The notes under the pieces: generated by a model
The model's input: only the letters and a program-made list of their open reading frames with translations
Database searches by the model: none
Told to the model about the DNA's origin: nothing
NCBI RefSeq assembly: GCF_000737195.2
Contig: NZ_JALM01000027.1
Span: forward strand, 1-64,000
DNA length: 64,000 bases
Origin: Sciscionella sediminilitoris
Lineage (GTDB): Bacteria > Actinomycetota > Actinomycetes > Mycobacteriales > Pseudonocardiaceae
Reading direction: 5' to 3'
Part shown: one piece after another, positions 8,592 to 15,702 of the stretch
Position numbering within the stretch: the stretch's first letter is position 1
Layout of the letters: the number at the start of each line of letters is the position of its first letter
Position numbers and translations under genes: made by a program

Positions 8592-9196
8592 ACGAGGATT
8601 TCGCCTACGTCGACGAGCTCGTCCCCGGAATCCGCTGGGATACCAAGTACGCGACCTGGGACAATTTCACCGGGAAACCCGTCGACGGATACGTGGCCAA
8701 CCGGATCATCGGCACGAAAGCCTTGTGCGTGGCCCTGGAACGGGCGCAGGAGAAGGCCGCTCCACTCGGGTTCGGCTTGCTCCTCTGGGACGGTTACCGC
8801 CCGCAGCGCGCCGTGGACTGCTTCATCGACTGGTCGAAACGACCCGAGGACGGCCGGACGAAATGGCGGCACTACCCGAACATCGACCGGGCCGGAATGT
8901 TCGAGGCCGGGTACGTGGCCACCAAATCGGGGCACAGCAGGGGAAGTACCGTCGATCTGACGCTCTATCACCTGGCCACCGGCGAGCTCGCGCCGATGGG
9001 CGGTGGCCACGACCTGATGGATCCGGTCTCCCATCACGGGGCACGCGGAATCACGGCGGCCGAGGCGCGGAACCGCGAGCAGCTGTGTTCCATCATGGAG
9101 GACTGCGGTTTCGCGCGGTACGACTGCGAGTGGTGGCACTATACATTGCGGGATGAACCGTATCCGGACACGTATTTCGATTTCCCCATCACCTAA
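8588..9196 (+). CDS. vanX: VanX D-Ala-D-Ala dipeptidase
   Basis: A 202-residue zinc dipeptidase that cleaves free D-Ala-D-Ala, so that only D-Ala-D-Lac enters the precursor pathway. All known VanX catalytic residues fall at the classical numbers: R71 (GYRPQR), zinc ligands H116 and D123 (SGHSRGSTVD), and E181 and H184 (EWWH). The length equals that of VanX from enterococci. It starts inside the vanA stop codon. The enzyme is cytoplasmic and has no signal peptide. Confidence 0.96.
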   Translation: MNEDFAYVDELVPGIRWDTKYATWDNFTGKPVDGYVANRIIGTKALCVALERAQEKAAPLGFGLLLWDGYRPQRAVDCFIDWSKRPEDGRTKWRHYPNIDRAGMFEAGYVATKSGHSRGSTVDLTLYHLATGELAPMGGGHDLMDPVSHHGARGITAAEARNREQLCSIMEDCGFARYDCEWWHYTLRDEPYPDTYFDFPIT

Positions 9197-9218
9197 GTGA
9201 TGCACGAAGGTTGCTGCT

Positions 9219-9472
9219 ATGACCGACATCCGCGTGGTGCCGTCGCCAATCGGCTGGCTGAGCTACTGGAATCCACGAATCAGCAGCTGTTCGCCGCGGT
9301 CCCGGACGACGACTCCCGTATCGACGGCTACCTCAGCGTCGAACGGCGGCTGCTCCTCGCGGAGGGCGAATACGCCGAGATCACCGGCCTCGTGATCGAT
9401 TCGGCGGCCCGCCGTTCCAGTATGAGCGAAAGAAGACCTCGCATGTCTACCGTAAGGAGATCTGAACCGTGA
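9219..9472 (+). pseudogene. Frameshifted small gene between vanX and the murG paralogue
   Basis: An ATG at 9219 has a good ribosome site (GAAGG, 8 bases upstream) and opens a frame with high third-position GC (MTDIRVVPSPIGWLSYW). That frame then deteriorates and stops near 9397. From about 9265 a second frame takes over the coding signal (STNQQLFAAVPDDDSRIDGY and on through EGEYAEITGLVIDSAARR) and ends at 9472 inside the murG start (GTGA). The simplest reading is one small gene of about 75-85 residues broken by a frameshift. A short intact gene in the second frame from GTG 9197 is the alternative. I do not recognise the protein. Confidence 0.35.
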
Positions 9473-10566
9473 ACGCACCGCGGATCGTGGTCGCGGGCGG
9501 TCATTCGGCAGGGCACATCGAACCCACGATGAATCTCGCCGATGCGGTGCGCAGGCTGGATTCCACCGCGCAGATCACCGCACTCGGCACCACCCGCGGA
9601 CTGGACACCCGGCTCATCCCGGCCCGTGGTTACCCGCTCGAGCTCATCCCGCCGGTTCCGCTGCCCCGCGCGCTGAACCGCGAACTGCTGCGCACACCGG
9701 GCAGGCTGCGCGCTTCGGTGCGTGCGGCCGGGTCGGTGCTCGATCGAGTACGGGCCGAGGCCGTGGTGGGTTTCGGCGGCTATGTGGCGGTCGCGGGCTA
9801 CCTCGCCGCGCGCAGGCGGGGTCTGCCGATCATCGTGCACGAGGCGAATGCCCGGCCCGGGGTGGCCAACCGCCTGGCGGCCCGGATGACCACGCGGGTG
9901 TTCACCGCGGCGCCGAATGTCCGGCTGGCGCACGCCACCGCGATCGGGATTCCGCTGCGCCCGGCGATCACCGGGCTCGACCGCTCCGCGCTGCGCGAGG
10001 AGGCCCGGCAGCGGTTCGGTCTGCGCCCGGAAGGACCGGTGCTGCTGGTCACCGGTGGTTCGCAGGGCGCGGGATCGATCAACGACGCGGTGTCCGGGGC
10101 GGCCGCCGCACTGCGGGCGGCAGGCGTGCAGGTCCTGCACATCACCGGTCCGCGGCACACGGTCGCGGTCCCGGACGGCGAACCGCCCTATGTGGTCCTC
10201 CCCTTCGTCGAGGAAATGCGGTACGCCTACGCCGCCGCCGATTTCGTGGTCTGCCGCTCGGGGGCGATGACCTGCGCCGAACTGGCCGCGATCGGACTGC
10301 CCGCCGCGTATGTCCCGCTTCCGCTGCGCGGCGGCGAACAACGGCGCAATGCCGAATCGGTGGTCACGGCCGGTGGGGCACTGCTCGTCGAGGACGGCGA
10401 ACTCGACCGGGCCTGGATCGAGCACACGCTGATCCCGGTACTCACCGATCCCGGGCGGATCGCGGCGATGTCGGCGCACGCCTCGGCGGCCGGGGCACCC
10501 GATGCGGATCTCGTCCTGGCCCGGCACGTGCTGGACGCGGTCGCCGAACGGCGTGGCTCCCGCTGA
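9469..10566 (+). CDS. murG2: MurG-like UDP-GlcNAc:lipid I GlcNAc transferase paralogue
   Basis: A 365-residue GT28-family glycosyltransferase. The N-terminal loop is GGHSAGH where MurG normally has GGTxGH. Other MurG features are VVGFGGYVAVAGYLAARR, IIVHEANARPGVANR, the domain-2 start LLVTGGSQGAGSIND and the donor-binding region CRSGAMTCAELAAIGLPAAYVPLP. AAGGAG at 9454-9459 supports the GTG at 9469. It lies directly behind vanHAX, so it is probably a second MurG specialised for, or tolerant of, lipid I ending in D-Ala-D-Lac, or simply one that raises flux. A standard murG is expected in the dcw cluster elsewhere. The altered first loop is worth noting because it contacts the acceptor diphosphate. 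Confidence 0.85.
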   Translation: MNAPRIVVAGGHSAGHIEPTMNLADAVRRLDSTAQITALGTTRGLDTRLIPARGYPLELIPPVPLPRALNRELLRTPGRLRASVRAAGSVLDRVRAEAVVGFGGYVAVAGYLAARRRGLPIIVHEANARPGVANRLAARMTTRVFTAAPNVRLAHATAIGIPLRPAITGLDRSALREEARQRFGLRPEGPVLLVTGGSQGAGSINDAVSGAAAALRAAGVQVLHITGPRHTVAVPDGEPPYVVLPFVEEMRYAYAAADFVVCRSGAMTCAELAAIGLPAAYVPLPLRGGEQRRNAESVVTAGGALLVEDGELDRAWIEHTLIPVLTDPGRIAAMSAHASAAGAPDADLVLARHVLDAVAERRGSR

Positions 10567-10569
10567 TCC

Positions 10570-11655
10570 TCAGCTGCCACCGCGCGGGGCCGCCACCGGG
10601 AGCTGTACCCGGACCCGGAGCCCGCCCGCGGGCAGCGCGGCGAGATCGAGGACCCCGCCGTGGGCCCGGGTGATGCTGTTGACGATGGCCAGGCCGAGCC
10701 CGACGCCCGCATGATCGGTGCGAACACGCCTCGACCCGCGCTGGAACGGTTCGAGAAGCGTGGAAACCACGTGTGGCTCGAGTTTCTCCCCGGTGTTCTC
10801 CACGGTGAGCAGCACCGCCTTGGGGTGCACGCTGGTCCGCACCGAAACGATGCCCTCCGCGGGCAGGTTGTGCACGATCGCGTTGTGCACCAGGTTCGTG
10901 GTCAGTTGCAGCAGCAGCGCATACGAACCGAAGGTCGGGGCGATCTCGCCGGAGGTCTCGAGGGTGACCCCACTCTTCTCCGCGAGCGGGAGCAGGGTTT
11001 CGGTGGCTTCCTCGGCCACCAGGGACAGGTCGACGGGTTCCCTGCTGAACGACCCCCGGTCGGCGCGGCTGAGCAGCAGCAGCGCCTCGGTGAGGTCGAT
11101 CGCCTGTGCGTTGACGAACCGCAGGCGTTCGATGAGTTCGCCGGTATCGTGGTCCGGGTCGTTGCGCGCGACGTCGAGCAGGGTCTGGGTGACCGCCAGT
11201 GGGGTGCGCAGTTCGTGCGAGGCGTTGGCGGCGAACCGCTGCTGTTCGGCGACATGCGCTTCGAGCTGGGCGAGCATGGTGTCGAAGGCATCGGCGAGTT
11301 CGCGGAACTCGTCGTTGCGGCCCTCCAACTGGATTCGGTGCGCCAGCGAACCGCTCGCGGCCTTCCGGGTGGCGTTCGTGATCCGGGTCAGCGGGGCGAG
11401 CATCCGCCCGGCGAGAAACCAGCCACCCACGAGCCCGAACACCAGCAGGAAGACCATCGCCAGGGCCGCCTTGGGGCCGAAGGCGTCCACCAGATCGCCG
11501 CGGTTGGGGCCGGCGCTGAACTGCGCGTGGTAGGGCACATAGCGCAGCAGGAACACCCACACCACCGCCAGCAGCAAACCACCCGCCAGCATCAGGAATC
11601 CGGCGTAGCTGAGGGTGAGCTTGAGCCGAGCGCTCAGCCCGCGTTCCCTATCCAT
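10570..11655 (-). CDS. vanS: VanS sensor histidine kinase
   Basis: A 361-residue membrane histidine kinase that would sense glycopeptides and phosphorylate VanR. Two membrane segments lie at about residues 14-39 and 63-84, with only a short outer loop of about 23 residues (PYHAQFSAGPNRGDLVDAFG), as in Streptomyces-type VanS. A HAMP linker follows (about 85-137). The phospho-acceptor is H147 in ASHELRTP. N-box (HNAIVHN) and G2-box (GVGLGLAIV) residues are intact. Its start overlaps the vanR stop by 8 bp. It is convergent with the murG paralogue (3 bp apart). Confidence 0.92.
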   Translation of the reverse strand: MDRERGLSARLKLTLSYAGFLMLAGGLLLAVVWVFLLRYVPYHAQFSAGPNRGDLVDAFGPKAALAMVFLLVFGLVGGWFLAGRMLAPLTRITNATRKAASGSLAHRIQLEGRNDEFRELADAFDTMLAQLEAHVAEQQRFAANASHELRTPLAVTQTLLDVARNDPDHDTGELIERLRFVNAQAIDLTEALLLLSRADRGSFSREPVDLSLVAEEATETLLPLAEKSGVTLETSGEIAPTFGSYALLLQLTTNLVHNAIVHNLPAEGIVSVRTSVHPKAVLLTVENTGEKLEPHVVSTLLEPFQRGSRRVRTDHAGVGLGLAIVNSITRAHGGVLDLAALPAGGLRVRVQLPVAAPRGGS

Positions 11656-12322
11656 CCGATTCCCCGGTGTCGATGCGGTAGCCGACCCCGGGAACCGTGG
11701 CGATGAGCCAGGGTTCGCCGAGCCGTTTGCGCAGCGCCGAAACCGTGATGCGCACGGCATTGGTGAACGGGTCGGCGTTCTCGTCCCAGGCGCGCTCCAG
11801 CAGTTCCTCGGCGCTGATCACCCCGCCCTCGGCGGCGACGAGCACTTCGAGCACCGCGAACTGTTTCCTGGTCAGCCCGACATAGCGGCCGTCCCGGTAG
11901 ACCTCGCGGCGGAACGGGTCCAGCCGTAGTCCGGCGATCTCGCGCACCGGCGGCCGGTTGTGCGCCCGCCTGCGATCCAGCGCCCGGAGCCGGAGCACGA
12001 GTTCGCGCAGTTCGAACGGCTTGGTGAGATAGTCGTCCGCGCCGAGTTCGAACCCGGTCTCCTTGTCGTCCAGCCGATCGGCCGCGGTGAGCATCAGAAT
12101 CGGCATACCACTGCCCGAGGCGACGATCCGCTTCGCGATCTCGTCCCCGGAGGGCCCGGGAATGTCCCGGTCCAGCACGGCGATGTCGTAGGCGTTGATG
12201 CTCAGCAGTTCCAGGGCGGTGTCACCGTCCCCGGCGATGTCCGCGGCGACCGCTTCCAGGCGCAGGCCATCACGAATCGCCTCTGCCATATAGGGCTCGT
12301 CCTCGACGATCAGCACACGCAC
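11648..12322 (-). CDS. vanR: VanR response regulator (OmpR family)
   Basis: A 224-residue response regulator. The receiver domain has D8/E9 (VLIVEDE), phospho-acceptor D51 (AVLDRDIPG), T79 and K101 (LTKPFE). The C-terminal winged helix ends with SALRKRLG and VPGVGYRI. The N-terminal half closely resembles Streptomyces VanR, with GDGDTALELL and NAYDIAVLDRDIPGPSGDEIAK. The start is GTG 12322 or GTG 12316; both are in frame, and AAGGG is better spaced for the second, but family alignment favours the first. It probably activates vanH and vanY through the two 58-bp repeats, and the divergent copy lies only 24 bp from its own start, so self-regulation is likely. Confidence 0.92.
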   Translation of the reverse strand: MRVLIVEDEPYMAEAIRDGLRLEAVAADIAGDGDTALELLSINAYDIAVLDRDIPGPSGDEIAKRIVASGSGMPILMLTAADRLDDKETGFELGADDYLTKPFELRELVLRLRALDRRRAHNRPPVREIAGLRLDPFRREVYRDGRYVGLTRKQFAVLEVLVAAEGGVISAEELLERAWDENADPFTNAVRITVSALRKRLGEPWLIATVPGVGYRIDTGESDG

Positions 12323-12345
12323 ACCCTTGATGCTACGAGCCGAGG

Positions 12346-12403
12346 CATATCGGTGGCATATCGAAAATCGGATACGCGCCGGCAACGCGGAACCGCCTTG
12401 ACT
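12346..12403 (+). promoter_or_regulatory. Candidate VanR operator/promoter of vanY (copy 2), shared with vanRS
   Basis: This is the second copy of the 58-bp repeat also found at 6459-6516. TATCG recurs at 11-bp spacing, the TATCGAAAATCGGATACG core is identical, and the repeat again ends in TTGACT, 7 bp before the vanY ATG. It lies in the 88-bp gap between divergent vanR and vanY, so one site could serve both transcripts. Confidence 0.7.
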
Positions 12404-12410
12404 CAGCGGT

Positions 12411-12863
12411 ATGACTCAAGTGCGAACGAAAACCCCGGGCATTACCGTCTTCGATGACGACACTCCGACCGTGGCCAACCTCGATCCGGCACTGCTCGCC
12501 GCCCTGCGCGAGGCCGCCATCGCCGCCGAGGAGGAGGGCATCGAACTCCGGGTCAACAGCGGCTGGCGGACACCCGAACACCAGAACCGCCTGCGCCGCA
12601 AGGCCGTTTTCAAGTACGGCTCGGCGAGGGAAGCAGCCCGATGGGTCGCCACCGCGGAAACCTCGGCGCACGTATCCGGGCACGCGGTCGATGTCGGGCC
12701 GCCGCACGCCGCGGCGTGGCTTTCCGAGCATGGCGCCGAGTACGGCTTGTGCCGGATCTACCGCAACGAACCCTGGCACTTCGAACTGCGCCCGGAAGCC
12801 ATCGAGCACGGTTGCCCGCCGCTGTACGCCGACCCTTCGCAGGATCCGCGGATGCACCGCTAG
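12411..12863 (+). CDS. vanY: VanY-type D-Ala-D-Ala carboxypeptidase, soluble
   Basis: A 150-residue zinc D,D-peptidase of the VanY/VanXY family that removes terminal D-Ala from precursors, destroying the glycopeptide target. The zinc motif SAHVSGHAVD gives ligands H87 and D94, and EPWH gives E120 and H123; the substrate arginine region NSGWRTPEHQNR is present. Unlike typical VanY proteins it has no signal peptide or membrane anchor, so it should act in the cytoplasm, as VanXY-type enzymes do, on UDP-linked precursors or dipeptides. It is transcribed away from vanR, probably under VanR control. Confidence 0.88.
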   Translation: MTQVRTKTPGITVFDDDTPTVANLDPALLAALREAAIAAEEEGIELRVNSGWRTPEHQNRLRRKAVFKYGSAREAARWVATAETSAHVSGHAVDVGPPHAAAWLSEHGAEYGLCRIYRNEPWHFELRPEAIEHGCPPLYADPSQDPRMHR

Positions 12864-12865
12864 AT

Positions 12866-13723
12866 TCAGCCGGGCAGCTGTGCCCCATCCGCGAAATCGG
12901 TGGACCGGGTCAGCTCGCTCCATTCCTGGATTTCCCGGTCCACGGCGGCGCGGCCGGTGGTGACCAGGCGCAGCGCATCGGAACCGAGCAGCAGATGCGC
13001 GGGCGGATTCGGCGCCTCGATGATCTTCAGGATCGCTTCGGCCGCCTGCTCCGGGTCACCGAGCTGGTTCCCGCTCGCCGCGATCCGGTGTTCCCGGATG
13101 GGGTTCATGACCTCGTCGTAGTCCGGAATGGACCGTTCGGTGCGGGTCATCGACCGACCGGCCCAGTCGGTGCGGAAGGATCCCGGCGCCACCGCGGTGA
13201 CGTGGATACCGAGGTGCGCGACCTCCTTGCCGAGCGTTTCCAGAAGTCCCTCGAGGGCGTACTTGCTGCCCTGGTAGAAGGCGGTGCCGGGCACCGTGAT
13301 CAGGCCCGCCATCGAGGTGACACCGAGGATGTGCCCGCGCCCGCGACGGCGCATGTGCGGCAGCACCGCCTTGACGGTGGCCACCGCGCCGAACACGTTC
13401 ACCGCGAACTGGGCGCGCAGTTCGGCCATCGTGGATTCCTCGAAAACGCCCTCGTGCCCGTATCCGGCGTTGGCGATCGCGATGTCGATGGGCCCGATGG
13501 TCTCCTCGATCTCATCGACCGTGCGGAACACCGCCTCGTCGTCGGTGATGTCGAGGGTGCGGGCAAGCGAACGCCCGGGAGTCATGGCCGCGAATGCCTC
13601 GGCGTCGGCCGGTGTGCGCACGGTGCCGACCACGGTGTGCCCCGCGGCGAGCGCTCCTTCGGCGAACGCCCGGCCGAAGCCCGAGCTGACACCGGTGATC
13701 AGGAAGGTCTTTGCGTTGCTCAT
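12866..13723 (-). CDS. Short-chain dehydrogenase/reductase
   Basis: A 285-residue SDR oxidoreductase. The cofactor motif GVSSGFGR lies near residue 11, NAG (IANAGYGHEG) near 85, and the catalytic Tyr-Lys in FYQGSKYALEG. The sequence resembles the classical SDR subgroup annotated as SDR family NAD(P)-dependent or retinol dehydrogenase-like. The ATG at 13723 has no good ribosome site upstream, so the transcript may be leaderless. It is divergent from a TetR gene 75 bp away and probably repressed by it. The substrate is unknown. It is convergent with vanY (3 bp apart). Confidence 0.85.
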   Translation of the reverse strand: MSNAKTFLITGVSSGFGRAFAEGALAAGHTVVGTVRTPADAEAFAAMTPGRSLARTLDITDDEAVFRTVDEIEETIGPIDIAIANAGYGHEGVFEESTMAELRAQFAVNVFGAVATVKAVLPHMRRRGRGHILGVTSMAGLITVPGTAFYQGSKYALEGLLETLGKEVAHLGIHVTAVAPGSFRTDWAGRSMTRTERSIPDYDEVMNPIREHRIAASGNQLGDPEQAAEAILKIIEAPNPPAHLLLGSDALRLVTTGRAAVDREIQEWSELTRSTDFADGAQLPG

Positions 13724-13730
13724 GCACAAA

Positions 13731-13787
13731 GTCTACACACTGTCGAAAAAACTCGTCATCCTGTTTATTATTCTCGACATGTAGTAC
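13731..13787. promoter_or_regulatory. Imperfect inverted repeat between SDR and TetR genes
   Basis: GTCTACACACTGTCGA at 13731-13746 faces TCGACATGTAGTAC at 13774-13787; TCGACA and TGTAG pair across the gap. The AT-rich spacer (CTGTTTATTATTCTCG) probably holds both divergent promoters. This is a plausible operator for the adjacent TetR protein. Confidence 0.45.
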
Positions 13788-13797
13788 AATACGGTCG

Positions 13798-14412
13798 ATG
13801 GGTGAGACGAAAGACGTGCGCAGGCGGCGCAAGGCGGCACCGAGCAAAGGAGACCTGCGCGAACAGGCGATCCTCGACGCGGCCGAACGGCAGCTGAGCG
13901 AGGACGGGCTGGACGGCATGACCGTCGAAACCATCGCGAAGGCGGCCGGGATCACCCGCGGCGCCCTCTACTTCTACTTCGGCTCCAAGAACGACGTGCT
14001 CGCCGCGCTCGTGGAGCGCACCGTGTCCACCTTGCACGCCGACGTGACCAGTGCCGCGGACGACAGCACACCCGGCGAGGCCCTCCGGGAAGGAGTCCGG
14101 CAGACCGCGCAGATGTGGCGCGAGCACGGCACGGTGATGCGCGCCGCCATCGAACTGTCCCCGGTGGTCCCGGCGATCGACAAGGCATGGCGCCCGGCAG
14201 TGGCCGCGGTCGCCGTCGCCACCCGCAATATCGCCGAGCAGGCCGGGGTCCCCGCAGGAAACGGCCCACAGGAGGCCGCCGCACTCACCGCCGCGCTGGT
14301 GTGGATGACCGAGCGCAGCTTCTATCAGGCCACGGTGACCGGCGGCTCGCTCGAGGACACGGCGGCCACCCTGACCCACCTCTGGCTCACGGCGCTGCGC
14401 ATCGACGCGTAG
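13798..14412 (+). CDS. TetR-family transcriptional regulator
   Basis: A 204-residue TetR repressor. After a basic N-terminus the helix-turn-helix is at about residues 22-65 (AILDAAERQLSEDGLDGMT, then ITRGALYFYFGSKNDVL). The C-terminal domain resembles that of EthR-like regulators. The open frame extends upstream, but the ATG at 13798 matches the family start. Being divergent from the SDR gene with an inverted repeat between them, it most likely represses that gene and itself. Confidence 0.85.
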   Translation: MGETKDVRRRRKAAPSKGDLREQAILDAAERQLSEDGLDGMTVETIAKAAGITRGALYFYFGSKNDVLAALVERTVSTLHADVTSAADDSTPGEALREGVRQTAQMWREHGTVMRAAIELSPVVPAIDKAWRPAVAAVAVATRNIAEQAGVPAGNGPQEAAALTAALVWMTERSFYQATVTGGSLEDTAATLTHLWLTALRIDA

Positions 14413-14463
14413 CTGTCAGGCGCATGGCGGTCCCGTGACAGCGCGGGCCTCGATGGTGGCCGC

Positions 14464-15702
14464 ATGCAACCCGACTCGATCACGCAACCGGTCGCCGTTC
14501 CGCGCGGCCTGCCCACCGAACGCGATGCGGGCCCCTTCGACCCGCCGAGCCAGCTCACCCGGCTGCGCACGGCGCGTCCGGTCAGCCCCATCGTCATGCC
14601 GGACGGCCACCAGGGCTGGCTCATCACCGGCTATGAGGCGGCCCGGCAGGTACTCGCGGACACCCGGTTCAGTTCCCGCCTGGACCTCGGCATCATCCAC
14701 ATGCCCTACGAAACCCCCGGCATGCCCGAGCAGACCGAACCGAACCCGCCGACACCCGGCCTGTTCGTCGCCATGGATCCGCCCGGCCACACCCGGATGC
14801 GGCGCAAGCTGACCGGTGCGTTCACGGTGAAGCGGATGAAAAGACTCGAGGAACAGATCATCGAGATCACCGAACGGCAACTGGACGAGCTGGCCAGCCG
14901 AACCCCACCGGTGGACCTGGTCCAGGAATTCGCCCTGCCGGTGCCCTCACTGGTGATCTGCGAGCTGCTCGGTGTCCCCTACGCGGACCGGGAAACCTTC
15001 CAGGCCAATGCCGCCCGGTTCATGGTCCGGGATGTGAGCCTCGAGGACAAGATGGCCGCGACCGGGGCGATGACCACGTATCTGGCCGAGCTGGTCACCC
15101 GCAAACGCGCCGAACCGGGCGAGGACATCCTCTCCGATCTCGCCCGCCATGCGGATCTGACCATCGAGGAACTGACCAACGCCGCTTTCCTGCTGCTGCT
15201 CGCCGGGCACGAGACCACCGCCAATATGCTCGGCCTCGGCACCTTCGCACTTCTGGAGAACCCGGATCAGCTGGCCGAACTGCGCGCCGATCCGGAACTG
15301 CTTCCCGGAGCCGTCGAGGAACTCATGCGCTATCTGTCCATTGCGGACATCTTCTACCGCTACGCTACCGAGGACATCGTGCTCGGCGGGGAAAAGATCG
15401 TCGAAGGCTCGACCGTGGTCCTTTCCCTGCTGACCGCCAATCGCGATCCGCACCGGTTCGCGAACCCCGACACCCTGGACGTCCACCGCACGGCGCGCGG
15501 TCACCTTTCCTTCGGGCACGGCATCCACCAATGCCTCGGTCAGCAACTGGCCCGGGTCGAGATGCGCGCCGGTTTCTCCGGGCTGTTGCGCCGGTTCCCG
15601 GATCTCGAACTCGCCGTTCCCGCGGCCGAGGTGAAACTGCGGACCGATATGAACGTCTACGGCGTGCACGAACTCCCGGTCAGCTGGACGAGCCGAGCGT
15701 GA
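14464..15702 (+). CDS. Cytochrome P450 (CYP105/107-like)
   Basis: A 412-residue soluble bacterial P450 monooxygenase. The I-helix oxygen-activation motif AGHETTAN is near residue 249, and the K-helix ExxR is in VEELMRYLS. The haem loop FGHGIHQCLGQQLAR has cysteine ligand C357. It is of the CYP105/CYP107 general type that hydroxylates macrolides and other secondary metabolites in actinomycetes; no ferredoxin gene is adjacent. It does not belong to a visible biosynthetic cluster and shows no sign of being a glycopeptide cross-linking Oxy enzyme. Its 3' end overlaps the convergent SARP gene by 23 bp. Confidence 0.88.
   Translation: MQPDSITQPVAVPRGLPTERDAGPFDPPSQLTRLRTARPVSPIVMPDGHQGWLITGYEAARQVLADTRFSSRLDLGIIHMPYETPGMPEQTEPNPPTPGLFVAMDPPGHTRMRRKLTGAFTVKRMKRLEEQIIEITERQLDELASRTPPVDLVQEFALPVPSLVICELLGVPYADRETFQANAARFMVRDVSLEDKMAATGAMTTYLAELVTRKRAEPGEDILSDLARHADLTIEELTNAAFLLLLAGHETTANMLGLGTFALLENPDQLAELRADPELLPGAVEELMRYLSIADIFYRYATEDIVLGGEKIVEGSTVVLSLLTANRDPHRFANPDTLDVHRTARGHLSFGHGIHQCLGQQLARVEMRAGFSGLLRRFPDLELAVPAAEVKLRTDMNVYGVHELPVSWTSRA

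Noticed and set aside
14464-15702. P450 as a glycopeptide cross-linking enzyme
   Set aside because: It lies 1.6 kb from vanY but shows a CYP105/107-like sequence, and no NRPS or other Oxy genes are near.
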